Shown: in pieces, positions 42,763-50,231 of the stretch | Layout: the number at the start of each line of letters is the position of its first letter | How positions within the stretch are numbered: position 1 is the first letter of the stretch | DNA from: Candidatus Aminicenantota bacterium | Lineage (GTDB): Bacteria; Acidobacteriota; Aminicenantia; JAMOAD01 | DNA length: 50,231 bases | Direction of reading: 5' to 3' | Assembly: GCA_027031485.1 (NCBI GenBank) | Contig: JALVQI010000022.1 | Span: 1-50,231, forward strand | The notes under the pieces: model-generated | The model's input: only the letters and a program-made list of their open reading frames with translations | What the model was told of the DNA's origin: nothing | The model's database searches: none | Translations under genes and position numbers: made by a program

Positions 42763-43860
42763 TTACATCACCTTAACCTCTGCGTCTATTGCGCCGGCTT
42801 TTTTTATAGCTTCCAAAATAGCGATTATATCTCTTGGTGTAGCCCCTATACTGTTAAGTGCTTTCACCAGATCCCCCACTGTAGGTCCTTCCATCATTAA
42901 AAATGATGCTTTTTCCTCCTCAACTGTTGTTTTGGTAACATTGGCGGTTGTTGTTTGCCCCTGAGAAAATGGGGTAGGCTGAGAGACAAGAGGCTGAGTC
43001 TGAATGGAAACAGTAAGATTTCCATGGGCAATTGCAACCTTTCCAATCTTTACATTTTCACCGAAAACAATTGTACCGGTTCTTTCATTGATAACAATTA
43101 CTGCTTTACTATCCGGGGATAATGTTATATTTTCAAGAAGTGAAGCAAAATTTACAATTTTACCCTTATATTCAGCAGGTATATTTACCTTTATTGTAGC
43201 AGAGTCAAGGGGGGTTGCCGTGTTTTTACCTATGAGAGAATTAATCTTTTCAGCAACTCTTGTTGATGTTGTAAAATCAGGGTTATACAGCACAATATTT
43301 AGATAATTTTCCCTATTGAAAACAAAAGGCACTTCCTTTTCAACTGTGGCTCCGTTTGGTATCACTCCAACGGTGGGATGATTTTTCCTTACATTTCCTC
43401 CTCCTCTTCCAGCATTATAACCACCTATAGAAACAGGACCCTGAGCCACAGCATAAACCTGTCCGTCGGGAGCTTTAAGTGGTGTTAATAACAAAACTCC
43501 TCCCTGGATACTTTTGGCACTTCCTATGGAAGATACTGTCACATCAACTTTACTACCGGACCTTGCAAAGGGAGGAAGCTTGGCTGTTACCATCACAGAA
43601 GCCACATTTCTAAGCTGAAACTCTTTCGGATTAACCGTTATCCCCATTTTTGCAAGCATATTTGCAATCGCCTGAAAGGTGAACTTATTTTGCGTGGTAT
43701 CACCTGTACCATTCAGACCGACTACAAGTCCGTATCCTATAAGTACATTGTCTCTTACACCCTCAAAAGTTGATATATCCTTTAATCTTACGGTCGAAGA
43801 GTATAATAATCCAATTAGAAAAATAATAATAATAAATACGAAACATATTTTCTTTTTCAT
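42763..43860 (-). CDS. flgI: Flagellar P-ring protein FlgI
   Basis: The 365-residue FlgI forms the periplasmic P-ring around the rod. A signal peptide (MKKKICFVFIIIIFLIGLLYSS) leads into VRLKDISTFEGVRDNVLIGYGLVVGL, the family's strongest motif. Later LPPFARSGSKVDVTVSSIGSA, QGGVLLLTPL and the C-terminal VGDLVKALNSIGATPRDIIAI are also typical. Length is standard. Its presence with FlgH shows a Gram-negative-type envelope. It lies 9 bp after flgH. Confidence 0.97.
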   Translation of the reverse strand: MKKKICFVFIIIIFLIGLLYSSTVRLKDISTFEGVRDNVLIGYGLVVGLNGTGDTTQNKFTFQAIANMLAKMGITVNPKEFQLRNVASVMVTAKLPPFARSGSKVDVTVSSIGSAKSIQGGVLLLTPLKAPDGQVYAVAQGPVSIGGYNAGRGGGNVRKNHPTVGVIPNGATVEKEVPFVFNRENYLNIVLYNPDFTTSTRVAEKINSLIGKNTATPLDSATIKVNIPAEYKGKIVNFASLLENITLSPDSKAVIVINERTGTIVFGENVKIGKVAIAHGNLTVSIQTQPLVSQPTPFSQGQTTTANVTKTTVEEEKASFLMMEGPTVGDLVKALNSIGATPRDIIAILEAIKKAGAIDAEVKVM

Positions 43861-43869
43861 TTCAAACCT

Positions 43870-44502
43870 CTAAAATGGCCAGATTAAACTTAAAAGCCAT
43901 GATAACCATCCTCTTCTCTGTTGTTCAGCTATCGGTCCCTTTCCCTTGATTAAAATCTGAACATCAGCAACCGCATTGGAAGAAACTATATTGTTATAAT
44001 CAACATCTCGCGGTCTTACCATACCCCTCAGGATCATAGTCTGTTTTTCACTATTTATAATTATCTCTTTTTTTGCCTCTATAATCAGATTCCCATTTGG
44101 TAAAACTTCAACAACCTTTGCCGCTATATAGCTTTGAATCTTTGTTGTCGCCTGTGTTGAACCCGAACCTTCATCCTTTTTTGAGGAGGAGCCACCGAAT
44201 AAGCTTGTGGGATCAAAGCTTGAATTGATTTTTCCCGCCAGAGTTGTCTCAAATCCCAAGAATTTGCTTATTCCCATTGAACTTGATGCTGATTTTTTAG
44301 TCTTTGTATTCGCAGAATTTTCGGCCTTTGTGCTCTCTTCCACCTTTATGATAACTATATCATTTATTTGACTTGCTTTGGGATCATTGTAAAGAGATTT
44401 AGAGCCTTTATTCCATAGTGAAGCTCTGTGCCCCGGAGTATCCTGAGCCTTTGAAAACATAGCTGAAACAAAAATAACCAATATTAAAAATATTTTCTTC
44501 AT
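43870..44502 (-). CDS. flgH: Flagellar L-ring protein FlgH
   Basis: The 210-residue FlgH forms the outer-membrane L-ring. Family features include SLWNKGSKSLYNDPKASQINDIV at the start, the ENSANTKTKKSASSSMGIS region, VVEVLPNGNLIIEAKKEIIIN and the MRGMVRP-like ILRGMVRPRDVDYNN. A signal peptide (MKKIFLILVIFVSAMFSKAQD) is clear, but there is no Cys near the cleavage site, so the lipid anchor of enterobacterial FlgH is absent. It overlaps flgA by 4 bp. Confidence 0.95.
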   Translation of the reverse strand: MKKIFLILVIFVSAMFSKAQDTPGHRASLWNKGSKSLYNDPKASQINDIVIIKVEESTKAENSANTKTKKSASSSMGISKFLGFETTLAGKINSSFDPTSLFGGSSSKKDEGSGSTQATTKIQSYIAAKVVEVLPNGNLIIEAKKEIIINSEKQTMILRGMVRPRDVDYNNIVSSNAVADVQILIKGKGPIAEQQRRGWLSWLLSLIWPF

Positions 44503-45428
44503 AATACCGAAACCTCCACTATATCATCTCCTATAACCTTTCCCATTAAAATCTTCTTTGATTTTATATTCAAAACTCTGACATTTTTCCCCAACTCTCC
44601 TCCTGTTATCGCTTTTCCTAAAGAAACCACTTTTATATACTTATAATTTAAGATTATTTTAACAATATCACCTCTTTTGACAATTACCTTATTCATGAGA
44701 AGATTTTTTGTAATAACATTATTCGGGTTTATTGAATATTTTGCTTTTTTACCGATAAGTTCATTTGGGTCCTTGACAAATTTGTGGTTTGAATAATTAA
44801 TTTCCCGGATTTCCCACTTTATATCAGAAAGATTAATTATTTTTCCCCTCGGTATAAAGCTCTTTGCAACAGGCACCTTTGCCCAGATTTTCACAAAAAC
44901 CTGAGCAAAATCCTGAGATAAAATCTTACCATTTTTTATTTTGTATATTTTCAAAAGGAATGAATTGGAAAAACCTTTTCCGTATCTGACTATTTTAATA
45001 ACTCCATCCTTATTCTTAATTTCAGGTATTTTCTGGTAGGTTATTTTATATGTAATAGCATAGGGGAATTGCTCTTTAACATAGTTTTCTATCTTTTTTT
45101 TCAAATAAAGGTTATTGGTTTTCGCTCTCTCCTTTAAAATCAGTACCTGATTGGGTCCTGTGACATTAAAGTTGTTGATACCATAATTTATAAGTTTTTT
45201 ATAAACAGTTTTCTTTTCTATTTTATCGGGTAATTTCCCCTTTGAAATTAAGATATTCTCAACCTTTTCCTTCAAACTTTCATAATTACTGTAAACAGAT
45301 GCAATGTCCTTGAGATAGAGCACATTGCCATCAGGTACGGTATTATATTTGAGCTGCACTAAAACATTCGCACTTAAAAATCCAAGAAATAATAAAAATA
45401 TGGTTGAAAATAATATAAATTTCCTCAT
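44499..45428 (-). CDS. flgA: Flagellar P-ring assembly chaperone FlgA
   Basis: This 309-residue secreted protein (signal peptide MRKFILFSTIFLLFLGFLSA) carries a C-terminal SAF/FlgA domain: ARVPVA-like VPVAKSFIPRGKIINLSDIKW, GKKAKYSINPNNVITKNLL and the final GGELGKNVRVLN. FlgA helps FlgI assemble into the P-ring in the periplasm. The N-terminal half is longer and less conserved than in E. coli FlgA (219 aa). It lies 4 bp after flgG and directly precedes flgH and flgI, which fits its role. Confidence 0.88.
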   Translation of the reverse strand: MRKFILFSTIFLLFLGFLSANVLVQLKYNTVPDGNVLYLKDIASVYSNYESLKEKVENILISKGKLPDKIEKKTVYKKLINYGINNFNVTGPNQVLILKERAKTNNLYLKKKIENYVKEQFPYAITYKITYQKIPEIKNKDGVIKIVRYGKGFSNSFLLKIYKIKNGKILSQDFAQVFVKIWAKVPVAKSFIPRGKIINLSDIKWEIREINYSNHKFVKDPNELIGKKAKYSINPNNVITKNLLMNKVIVKRGDIVKIILNYKYIKVVSLGKAITGGELGKNVRVLNIKSKKILMGKVIGDDIVEVSVL

Positions 45429-45432
45429 TTTA

Positions 45433-46221
45433 TCATCTACCTAAATTAATTGCTCTGTTTAACATTTCATCCGCTGTTCTTACTGACCTTGCGTTGGTTT
45501 CATAGGCTCTTTGTGCAATAATCATCTCAACAAGCTCTTCCACAATATCAACATTTGATAATTCCTGAAAACCTTGCGCTATTGTTCCGAAACCATCAAG
45601 ACCAGGAGTTCCTAAAATCGGATCTCCCGATGATGTTGTTTGAATAAAGAGATTTTTTCCTATACTCTTTAAACCGGCGGGATTGATAAATTTTGCGAGC
45701 TGAATTGAGCCTATCTGAGTAGCTGTTGTTGAACCGGGGCTTATTACGGATACTGTGCCATCATTACCTATGGTAACACTTATTGCATCAGCGGGGATGT
45801 TCAGGGGCGGTTCGAGAGGATAACCCTCAGGCGTTACAACTCTACCCGTGGAATCCTTTGAAAAGCTACCGCTTCTTGTATATGCTATGCTTCCGTCCGG
45901 AAGGGTTACCTGAAAGAATCCGTCTCCTTCAATTACAAGATCAAGAGGGTTTCCCGTATGCTTGAAATTTCCCTGAGAAAATATTTTATTAATGCCTATA
46001 ACCCTCGCTCCTAATCCAACCTGGATTCCGGTGGGAATCTCAGTGTTTATCGTGGATTTCGCTCCCGGTTCTCTCACAGTATTATAGAGAAGATCCTCAA
46101 ACTCTGTTCTTGACTTTTTAAACCCAACAGTGTTCACATTTGCAAGATTATGAGAAATAACATCAATATTTAAAGCCTGAGCCTGCATCCCCGAGGCTGC
46201 TGAAAACAAACTTCTTAACAT
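45433..46221 (-). CDS. flgG: Flagellar distal rod protein FlgG
   Basis: The 262-residue FlgG forms the distal rod. It has the N-terminal [20 protein letters not shown] and [15 protein letters not shown] motifs, the [20 protein letters not shown] segment, and the C-terminal [21 protein letters not shown], all diagnostic for FlgG rather than FlgF. Length matches the family. AGGAGG-like sequence precedes the ATG in the 12-bp gap after flgF. Confidence 0.97.
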   Translation of the reverse strand: MLRSLFSAASGMQAQALNIDVISHNLANVNTVGFKKSRTEFEDLLYNTVREPGAKSTINTEIPTGIQVGLGARVIGINKIFSQGNFKHTGNPLDLVIEGDGFFQVTLPDGSIAYTRSGSFSKDSTGRVVTPEGYPLEPPLNIPADAISVTIGNDGTVSVISPGSTTATQIGSIQLAKFINPAGLKSIGKNLFIQTTSSGDPILGTPGLDGFGTIAQGFQELSNVDIVEELVEMIIAQRAYETNARSVRTADEMLNRAINLGR

Positions 46222-46233
46222 ATTATCCTCCTT

Positions 46234-46992
46234 TTATGGTCTTCCAACCTCATCGGTTGTTTTCTTTGCTATATCAGTTAAAATTGTGTCCATGACCCTT
46301 TGCTGAAACTCATACATTCGTGTTATTTTAATCATGTCAACCATTGCATCAGCGATTGAAATATTAGACCTTTCAAGAGCTCCCGATCTGACCTGCGGAT
46401 CCTGAATGGTAATCTCCTTTTGTGTCGGATCTGACATATAAAACATGGAGTTTCCCTCTTTCACAAGCTTTGTTTTATCATTAAAATCAACAATTTTTAT
46501 TGTAGCCAACAATACCTGATCAACATATACATCCCCGTTTTCACTGAATCCCAAATCGGATTCTCCTTTATCTCCGGGAATGATTATGGGCCGATTTGAT
46601 TTTGACATAACCTCAAAACCATTTTTATTAACAAGAACACCCTTTGAATTTAGAAAAAATTCCCCGTCTCTTGTATATCTTATGCCATTTGGTGTTTTTA
46701 TCGTAAAAAAACCCGAGGGGTTCAATATTGCAAGGTCTAATTTCCTTGAAGTTGTTTTTATGGAACCCGGCTCAAAATCAATAGATATTCCACCTACCTT
46801 GGCCTGTCTGTTTAGAATTGTTTCAAAGCTTTCAGCATCAGCCCCGGGGCTCTTAAAATTTACGGTTTCAATCCTTACCTTATCCTTTTTATAAGAGGAA
46901 GTTGTAATATTCGCAAGATTATTAGAGACAATATCCAGCATTCTTATTGTCGATAACATTCCCGATGCTGCAGTATAATATCCGTTCCACAT
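46234..46992 (-). CDS. flgF: Flagellar proximal rod protein FlgF
   Basis: The track's start at 47031 adds 13 residues unlike the family. The ATG at 46992, with GGAGG 6-7 bp upstream, begins MWNGYYTAASGML as expected, giving 252 residues. Further motifs are SNNLANITTSSYKKD, the FFTIKTPNGIRYTRDGEF segment and C-terminal LERSNISIADAMVDMIKITRMYEFQ. It is the first gene of the 13-gene flagellar operon that ends with csrA. A sigma-54-like element lies just upstream. Confidence 0.94.
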   Translation of the reverse strand: MWNGYYTAASGMLSTIRMLDIVSNNLANITTSSYKKDKVRIETVNFKSPGADAESFETILNRQAKVGGISIDFEPGSIKTTSRKLDLAILNPSGFFTIKTPNGIRYTRDGEFFLNSKGVLVNKNGFEVMSKSNRPIIIPGDKGESDLGFSENGDVYVDQVLLATIKIVDFNDKTKLVKEGNSMFYMSDPTQKEITIQDPQVRSGALERSNISIADAMVDMIKITRMYEFQQRVMDTILTDIAKKTTDEVGRP

Positions 46993-47014
46993 ATCAAACC
47001 TCCGGAAAATTGTA

Positions 47015-47030
47015 ATCAAAAAGTGTTCCA
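47015..47030 (-). promoter_or_regulatory. Putative sigma-54 (-24/-12) promoter of flagellar operon
   Basis: The minus strand reads TGGAACACTTTTTGAT, the same TGGAAC-N5-TTGAT form as before the pilin gene. Predicted start is about 12 nt before the flgF ATG, leaving the GGAGG at the very 5' end of the mRNA, which is unusually short. Rod and hook genes are sigma-54-dependent in many bacteria. Confidence 0.42.
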
Positions 47031-47071
47031 ATTTAAAATGGTTTAAATAAAAGAAAGATTAACCTTTTATG

Positions 47072-47099
47072 ATGTCAAAACAATGGCAATAAATGTCAA
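47072..47099. promoter_or_regulatory. Direct repeat ATGTCAA upstream of flgF promoter
   Basis: ATGTCAA occurs at 47072-47078 and 47093-47099, 21 bp apart (two helical turns), 42 and 63 bp beyond the -24 element. The geometry resembles the ATGACAA/GTGACAA pair upstream of the pilin promoter and could be activator sites. Confidence 0.3.
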
Positions 47100-47159
47100 T
47101 TCACGGAATTTTTTTCCTTATGCGGTAATCTTAAAAAGGATGAATGTTTATGTTTTCTG

Positions 47160-50033
47160 TTAACTTTTTTTATTAAGAACTTTTCTAATTAAAAGAGCCA
47201 ATTTTTCTGATGTTATAGGTTTTATGACAAACTCCTTAAATCCCAAATCTTTAGCCTTTTCATAATCAACTGTGTCAGTATAACCTGTGCAAAGTATCAT
47301 TGGTATGTTTTTCCTTATTTTTAATATTTCTCTTCCCAATTCTGTTCCAAGAAGACCTGGCATAGTTTGATCTGTAATTATAATGTCAAATTTCTTCGGA
47401 TTACTTTTAAAAATATTTAAAGCAACATAGCTATTATCAACTCCTATAACCTTGTATCCGAAATCTTTCAGACTTTCTCCTATTGATTCAACAATCGCTT
47501 TTTCATCGTCAACAAAAAGTATGGTTTCGCTGCCCTTCAAATCCTCATATCCGACAGTTTTTTTTGTTTCTCTACTTTCTTCAATATCAGGAGTGGCAGG
47601 TAGTATAATCTCAAAGGTCGTTCCTTTTCCCACTTCACTTTTTACCTCAATAAACCCATCAAGATTAGTGATAATCCTGTAAACCGTTGAGAGTCCTAAT
47701 CCTGTACCTTTTTCTCTTCCCTTTGTAGTAAAGAATGGTTCAAAAATCCTATCTTTTATCTCTTCTGGAATGCCTTTTCCATTATCGGTAACAGATATTT
47801 TCACATAAGTTCTATTACCCGGGTTCTTTATTTTATACTGTTGTATTATATCCGGCTCTATATCCTCAACTTCAACGATTATACTCCCTTTTCCTTTTCC
47901 TATTGAGTCACGGGAATTAATAAATAAATTTACCATTACTTGATACAGACTTGTTTCACTTGCAAACACATATTTGTTTCTTGCTTTAAAATTATAAGCT
48001 ATGATGATAGAAGACGGAATGATTTCTCGGGCAAATTTAATGCTCTTTTCTATACTCTCAGATAGATCAACAATCTCTTTGCTCTTTTGATACGGATTAT
48101 GTTTACTAAAAGTTAAAATCTGTTTAATAAGGTTGCTTGCTCGTGTTAACCCTTCATTAATGGAATCAAAATACTTTTTCAGAGAATCGTTAGCTTCCGT
48201 TTTTCTGTAAAGCAGGTTTACATAACCACTGATTCCATACAAAATATTGTTCATATCATGGGCAATCCCACCCGCTAAGGTTCCAAGAGACTCTAACTTT
48301 TGCATACTATAAAAATGTTCCATCATCTTTTTTAGTTCCGTAATATCTTCTTTTACGGCTATATAATTTATTATTCTTCCTTTTTCATCAAAAACCGGCC
48401 CAATTATAGCTTTTTCCCAGTAAAAATCACCATTTTTCTTTTTATTATAAAACTCACCATTCCAAATCTCTCCAGAGGTTATTGTGTCCCATAATTTTTT
48501 ATAAAAGGCTTCATCATGTTTACCACTTTTAAGTATACGAGGATTTTTCCCAATTGATTCTTCAAAAGAATAGCCAGTAAAATTTGAAAAAAATGGATTT
48601 ACATATTCAATATAACCTTCTGGATCAGTGATAACTATTGAAACAGGAGCTTGTTCAATAGCAAATTGCATCTTTTTGATCTGTTTCACTCTTTCTATTT
48701 TATCCGTTATGTCAGCTCCCACACTAATAATATATTTTATCTCCCCATTTTTATCTTTTATAATTGAATTATACCACCTTATAGTTTTTTTGTTTCCTTT
48801 TCTTGTAATAATATAATTATCATTTGTTCTAACTTCTTCGAAATCCTTTGCTTTAAGCTTTAAAAAGACATTTCTTGTTTTTTCTCTGACATCTTCCGGA
48901 AGAAAGTTATCAAACCAATTCTTCCCGATAATATCTTCCTCTTTCTCTTCTTCAAGAATTTTGATACCTTTTTTATTGATGTAAACTATGTCCCCGTTCT
49001 TATCTAAAACAATGAAAATTTCGGGAGACAAATCAAGATATGTATTTAATAATTCCTTTTCTTCTTCTTTTTCTTCGATATAGTTTCTTATTTCATTTAA
49101 AAACTTTTTTTGACGAATTAAGATGAAGATATAAACAATAACATCAAACAGTGAAAGAGAGAAGAGTACGGAAATCAAAATTGCAAAAAGTTCCGGTAAA
49201 AGACTTCCGAATAATGTATTTAGCTCTGAAATGCTTAGAAGATATAGCTTTTTAATATTTATGCTTGTAACATAACAGATATATGTTTTACCCTTTTTCT
49301 TTATTATTCTCTCTTCTCCGATTTTAAAATTTGTTTTATTCAGGATTATATCCTGAAAGGGTTTGAAAAGCGATTTAAAATTATTTCCATCCTTTATCAA
49401 TAGATCCGTTTTACCATTATGCCACTTTGAATAATTAAGTATTAATCTTTTAATCCTTTCAAGATTATATACAATGGTATCTGTTCCGATTCTTTCATTC
49501 TTTCTATTAAATATGGGAGAAACAACTGGCAGATAAAATCTGCCTTTTTTTGAAAGAATATTTAAAAATCGAGCTTTTGAAGTTTTGAATACTTTATAAT
49601 CTATTTGAGGAAAAATATTTCCTATTGAAAGAACAGGGCTATTTCTTATATCGTATCTTTTAAAGGCTACTATTGAAGTGTCAGCGATGAAAGAATCTTT
49701 TAGTTTGGAGATTGATAAAGCCTGAAACTCTTTTAAGTTTATTTTACCATTATTATAACTTTCAAGAATTTGATAAAGTTCCGTCCTGTTGGAAATGAGC
49801 TTTGAAGCTGTTATTTTCGAATTTAAAATTAAAATTATCTTACTCTCTATTTTATAATGCTTTTCCTTAAATTTTGTAATTCTCTCCCTTTTCAGTCTAC
49901 TGCATGAAAATATCCCCACTAATATTAGTATGGCTAAATTAAGAATGATTAAAGCTACCCAGAAGGTTGATCTGACTTTCTTGTAAAGTTTGTGAAAATA
50001 ACTTTCCGAGCTTTGATTTCTTTTTTTCTTCAT
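47160..50033 (-). CDS. Membrane hybrid sensor histidine kinase, two PAS domains and receiver
   Basis: The 957-residue product has membrane helices at about 24-43 and 282-307 enclosing a ~240-residue periplasmic sensor of Cache-like size. Next come PAS (330-445), PAS (452-568, ending [10 protein letters not shown] as in PAC motifs), HisKA with His592 in GGIAHDMNN, HATPase (about 690-820; [18 protein letters not shown]) and a C-terminal receiver (about 840-955) with FVDDEKA and [10 protein letters not shown]. From HisKA onwards it closely resembles the hybrid kinase at 13-15 kb. There is no adjacent output regulator. It lies 167 bp upstream of flgF, but a shared role with flagella is not shown. 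AAGGAG precedes the ATG and a TTGACA promoter lies upstream. Confidence 0.93.
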   Translation of the reverse strand: MKKKRNQSSESYFHKLYKKVRSTFWVALIILNLAILILVGIFSCSRLKRERITKFKEKHYKIESKIILILNSKITASKLISNRTELYQILESYNNGKINLKEFQALSISKLKDSFIADTSIVAFKRYDIRNSPVLSIGNIFPQIDYKVFKTSKARFLNILSKKGRFYLPVVSPIFNRKNERIGTDTIVYNLERIKRLILNYSKWHNGKTDLLIKDGNNFKSLFKPFQDIILNKTNFKIGEERIIKKKGKTYICYVTSINIKKLYLLSISELNTLFGSLLPELFAILISVLFSLSLFDVIVYIFILIRQKKFLNEIRNYIEEKEEEKELLNTYLDLSPEIFIVLDKNGDIVYINKKGIKILEEEKEEDIIGKNWFDNFLPEDVREKTRNVFLKLKAKDFEEVRTNDNYIITRKGNKKTIRWYNSIIKDKNGEIKYIISVGADITDKIERVKQIKKMQFAIEQAPVSIVITDPEGYIEYVNPFFSNFTGYSFEESIGKNPRILKSGKHDEAFYKKLWDTITSGEIWNGEFYNKKKNGDFYWEKAIIGPVFDEKGRIINYIAVKEDITELKKMMEHFYSMQKLESLGTLAGGIAHDMNNILYGISGYVNLLYRKTEANDSLKKYFDSINEGLTRASNLIKQILTFSKHNPYQKSKEIVDLSESIEKSIKFAREIIPSSIIIAYNFKARNKYVFASETSLYQVMVNLFINSRDSIGKGKGSIIVEVEDIEPDIIQQYKIKNPGNRTYVKISVTDNGKGIPEEIKDRIFEPFFTTKGREKGTGLGLSTVYRIITNLDGFIEVKSEVGKGTTFEIILPATPDIEESRETKKTVGYEDLKGSETILFVDDEKAIVESIGESLKDFGYKVIGVDNSYVALNIFKSNPKKFDIIITDQTMPGLLGTELGREILKIRKNIPMILCTGYTDTVDYEKAKDLGFKEFVIKPITSEKLALLIRKVLNKKS

Positions 50034-50063
50034 AGGAATTTCTCCTTATTAAAAGGTAAATAG

Positions 50064-50091
50064 AATATAATCTTTTCATGTGTTTTGTCAA
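50064..50091 (-). promoter_or_regulatory. Putative sigma-70 promoter of membrane hybrid kinase
   Basis: A perfect TTGACA (minus strand, 50091-50086) is followed after 16 bp by TATATT (50069-50064); TATTCT with an 18-bp spacer is an alternative. The leader contains AAGGAG before the ATG at 50033. Confidence 0.5.
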
Positions 50092-50173
50092 CAAGCGAAG
50101 TGATACCCTAAAAATCGGATAAGGGCGGTAAATAGAGTGGAAGAAAGGCGGAGAATATAGTAAAATATAGTAT

Positions 50174-50219
50174 CTTCACCCACCGGGTACCTGAATTGGG
50201 TTTCACCCAGTAGGTGAAG
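50174..50219. repeat. Imperfect inverted repeat at window end
   Basis: CTTCACC (50174-50180) pairs with GGTGAAG (50213-50219), and inside it CCGGGT can pair with ACCCAG with one mismatch, giving a long hairpin. No T-tract follows on either strand within the window. It may be an intergenic repeat element or part of a feature continuing beyond the window. No gene is seen from 50034 to 50231. Confidence 0.5.
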
Positions 50220-50231
50220 AAATCTAATTCC

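Noticed and set aside
46993-47031. Upstream start of flgF (MEHFLI...)
   Set aside because: The extension is unlike FlgF, overlaps the sigma-54-like element, and GGAGG supports the ATG at 46992.
1-50231. tRNA, rRNA, CRISPR array, insertion sequence or prophage
   Set aside because: No cloverleaf-like TTCRA arms, rRNA motifs, regularly spaced repeats, transposase or integrase reading frames were seen by eye.

Overview
The window comes from an AT-rich, diderm, flagellated bacterium that also makes type IV pili. The diderm call rests on L-ring and P-ring flagellar proteins (FlgH, FlgI), a phosphate-selective-type porin and a second outer-membrane barrel. The GspG-like pilin tail resembles pilins I associate with Acidobacteriota and Aminicenantota, but the phylum cannot be settled from the sequence alone. 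Genes are tightly packed with many 1-14 bp overlaps. I see no rRNA, tRNA, CRISPR array, transposase or phage gene.

Layout. 1-0.84 kb: the 3' end of yebC, then ruvC. 1.1-4.1 kb (minus): a Na+/solute symporter, an outer-membrane barrel and exonuclease III. 4.2-10.0 kb (minus): a type IV pilin followed by two O-antigen-ligase-like (Wzy_C) proteins and a TMTC-like protein, the last three all ending in TPR-like repeats. This looks like a pilus or surface glycosylation operon. The first ligase is split by a one-base frameshift in a run of ten A/T, and a strong terminator overlaps its 5' end. 10.1-13.3 kb (minus): purS-purQ-purL. 13.3-19.2 kb (minus): a hybrid histidine kinase and a 1152-residue secreted carbohydrate-active-type protein. 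19.4-22.1 kb: a porin (plus) convergent with an SLC13 anion symporter (minus).

22.4-30.3 kb (minus): a chemosensory operon, cheW - atypical receptor - receptor with a C-terminal Cache-like domain - cheA with receiver - receiver-less cheB - receiver/GGDEF diguanylate cyclase. Its composition recalls the Pseudomonas Wsp system, which controls c-di-GMP rather than flagellar rotation, but no cheR is present and the receptors are unusual. 30.4-37.7 kb (plus): an NtrY-like kinase, an NtrX-like regulator with a degenerate AAA+ domain, a small membrane protein, der, a GT4 glycosyltransferase and a TM1586-type nitroreductase. 37.7-47.0 kb (minus): a late-structure flagellar operon, flgF-flgG-flgA-flgH-flgI-flgJ/M23-flgM-orf-flgN-flgK-flgL-fliW-csrA. 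47.2-50.0 kb (minus): a second hybrid histidine kinase.

Regulation. Two promoter-like 16-mers of the form TGGAAC-N5-TTGAT, resembling sigma-54 -24/-12 elements, precede the pilin and flgF, and each has TGACAA/TGTCAA-type repeats about 40 and 63 bp further upstream. Several sigma-70-like promoters with exact 17-bp spacers are visible. In three cases (SLC13, cheW, ntrY-like) the -10 box lies only 5-8 bp from the ATG with no Shine-Dalgarno, which suggests leaderless transcripts. All promoter calls are by eye in AT-rich DNA and were not tested statistically.
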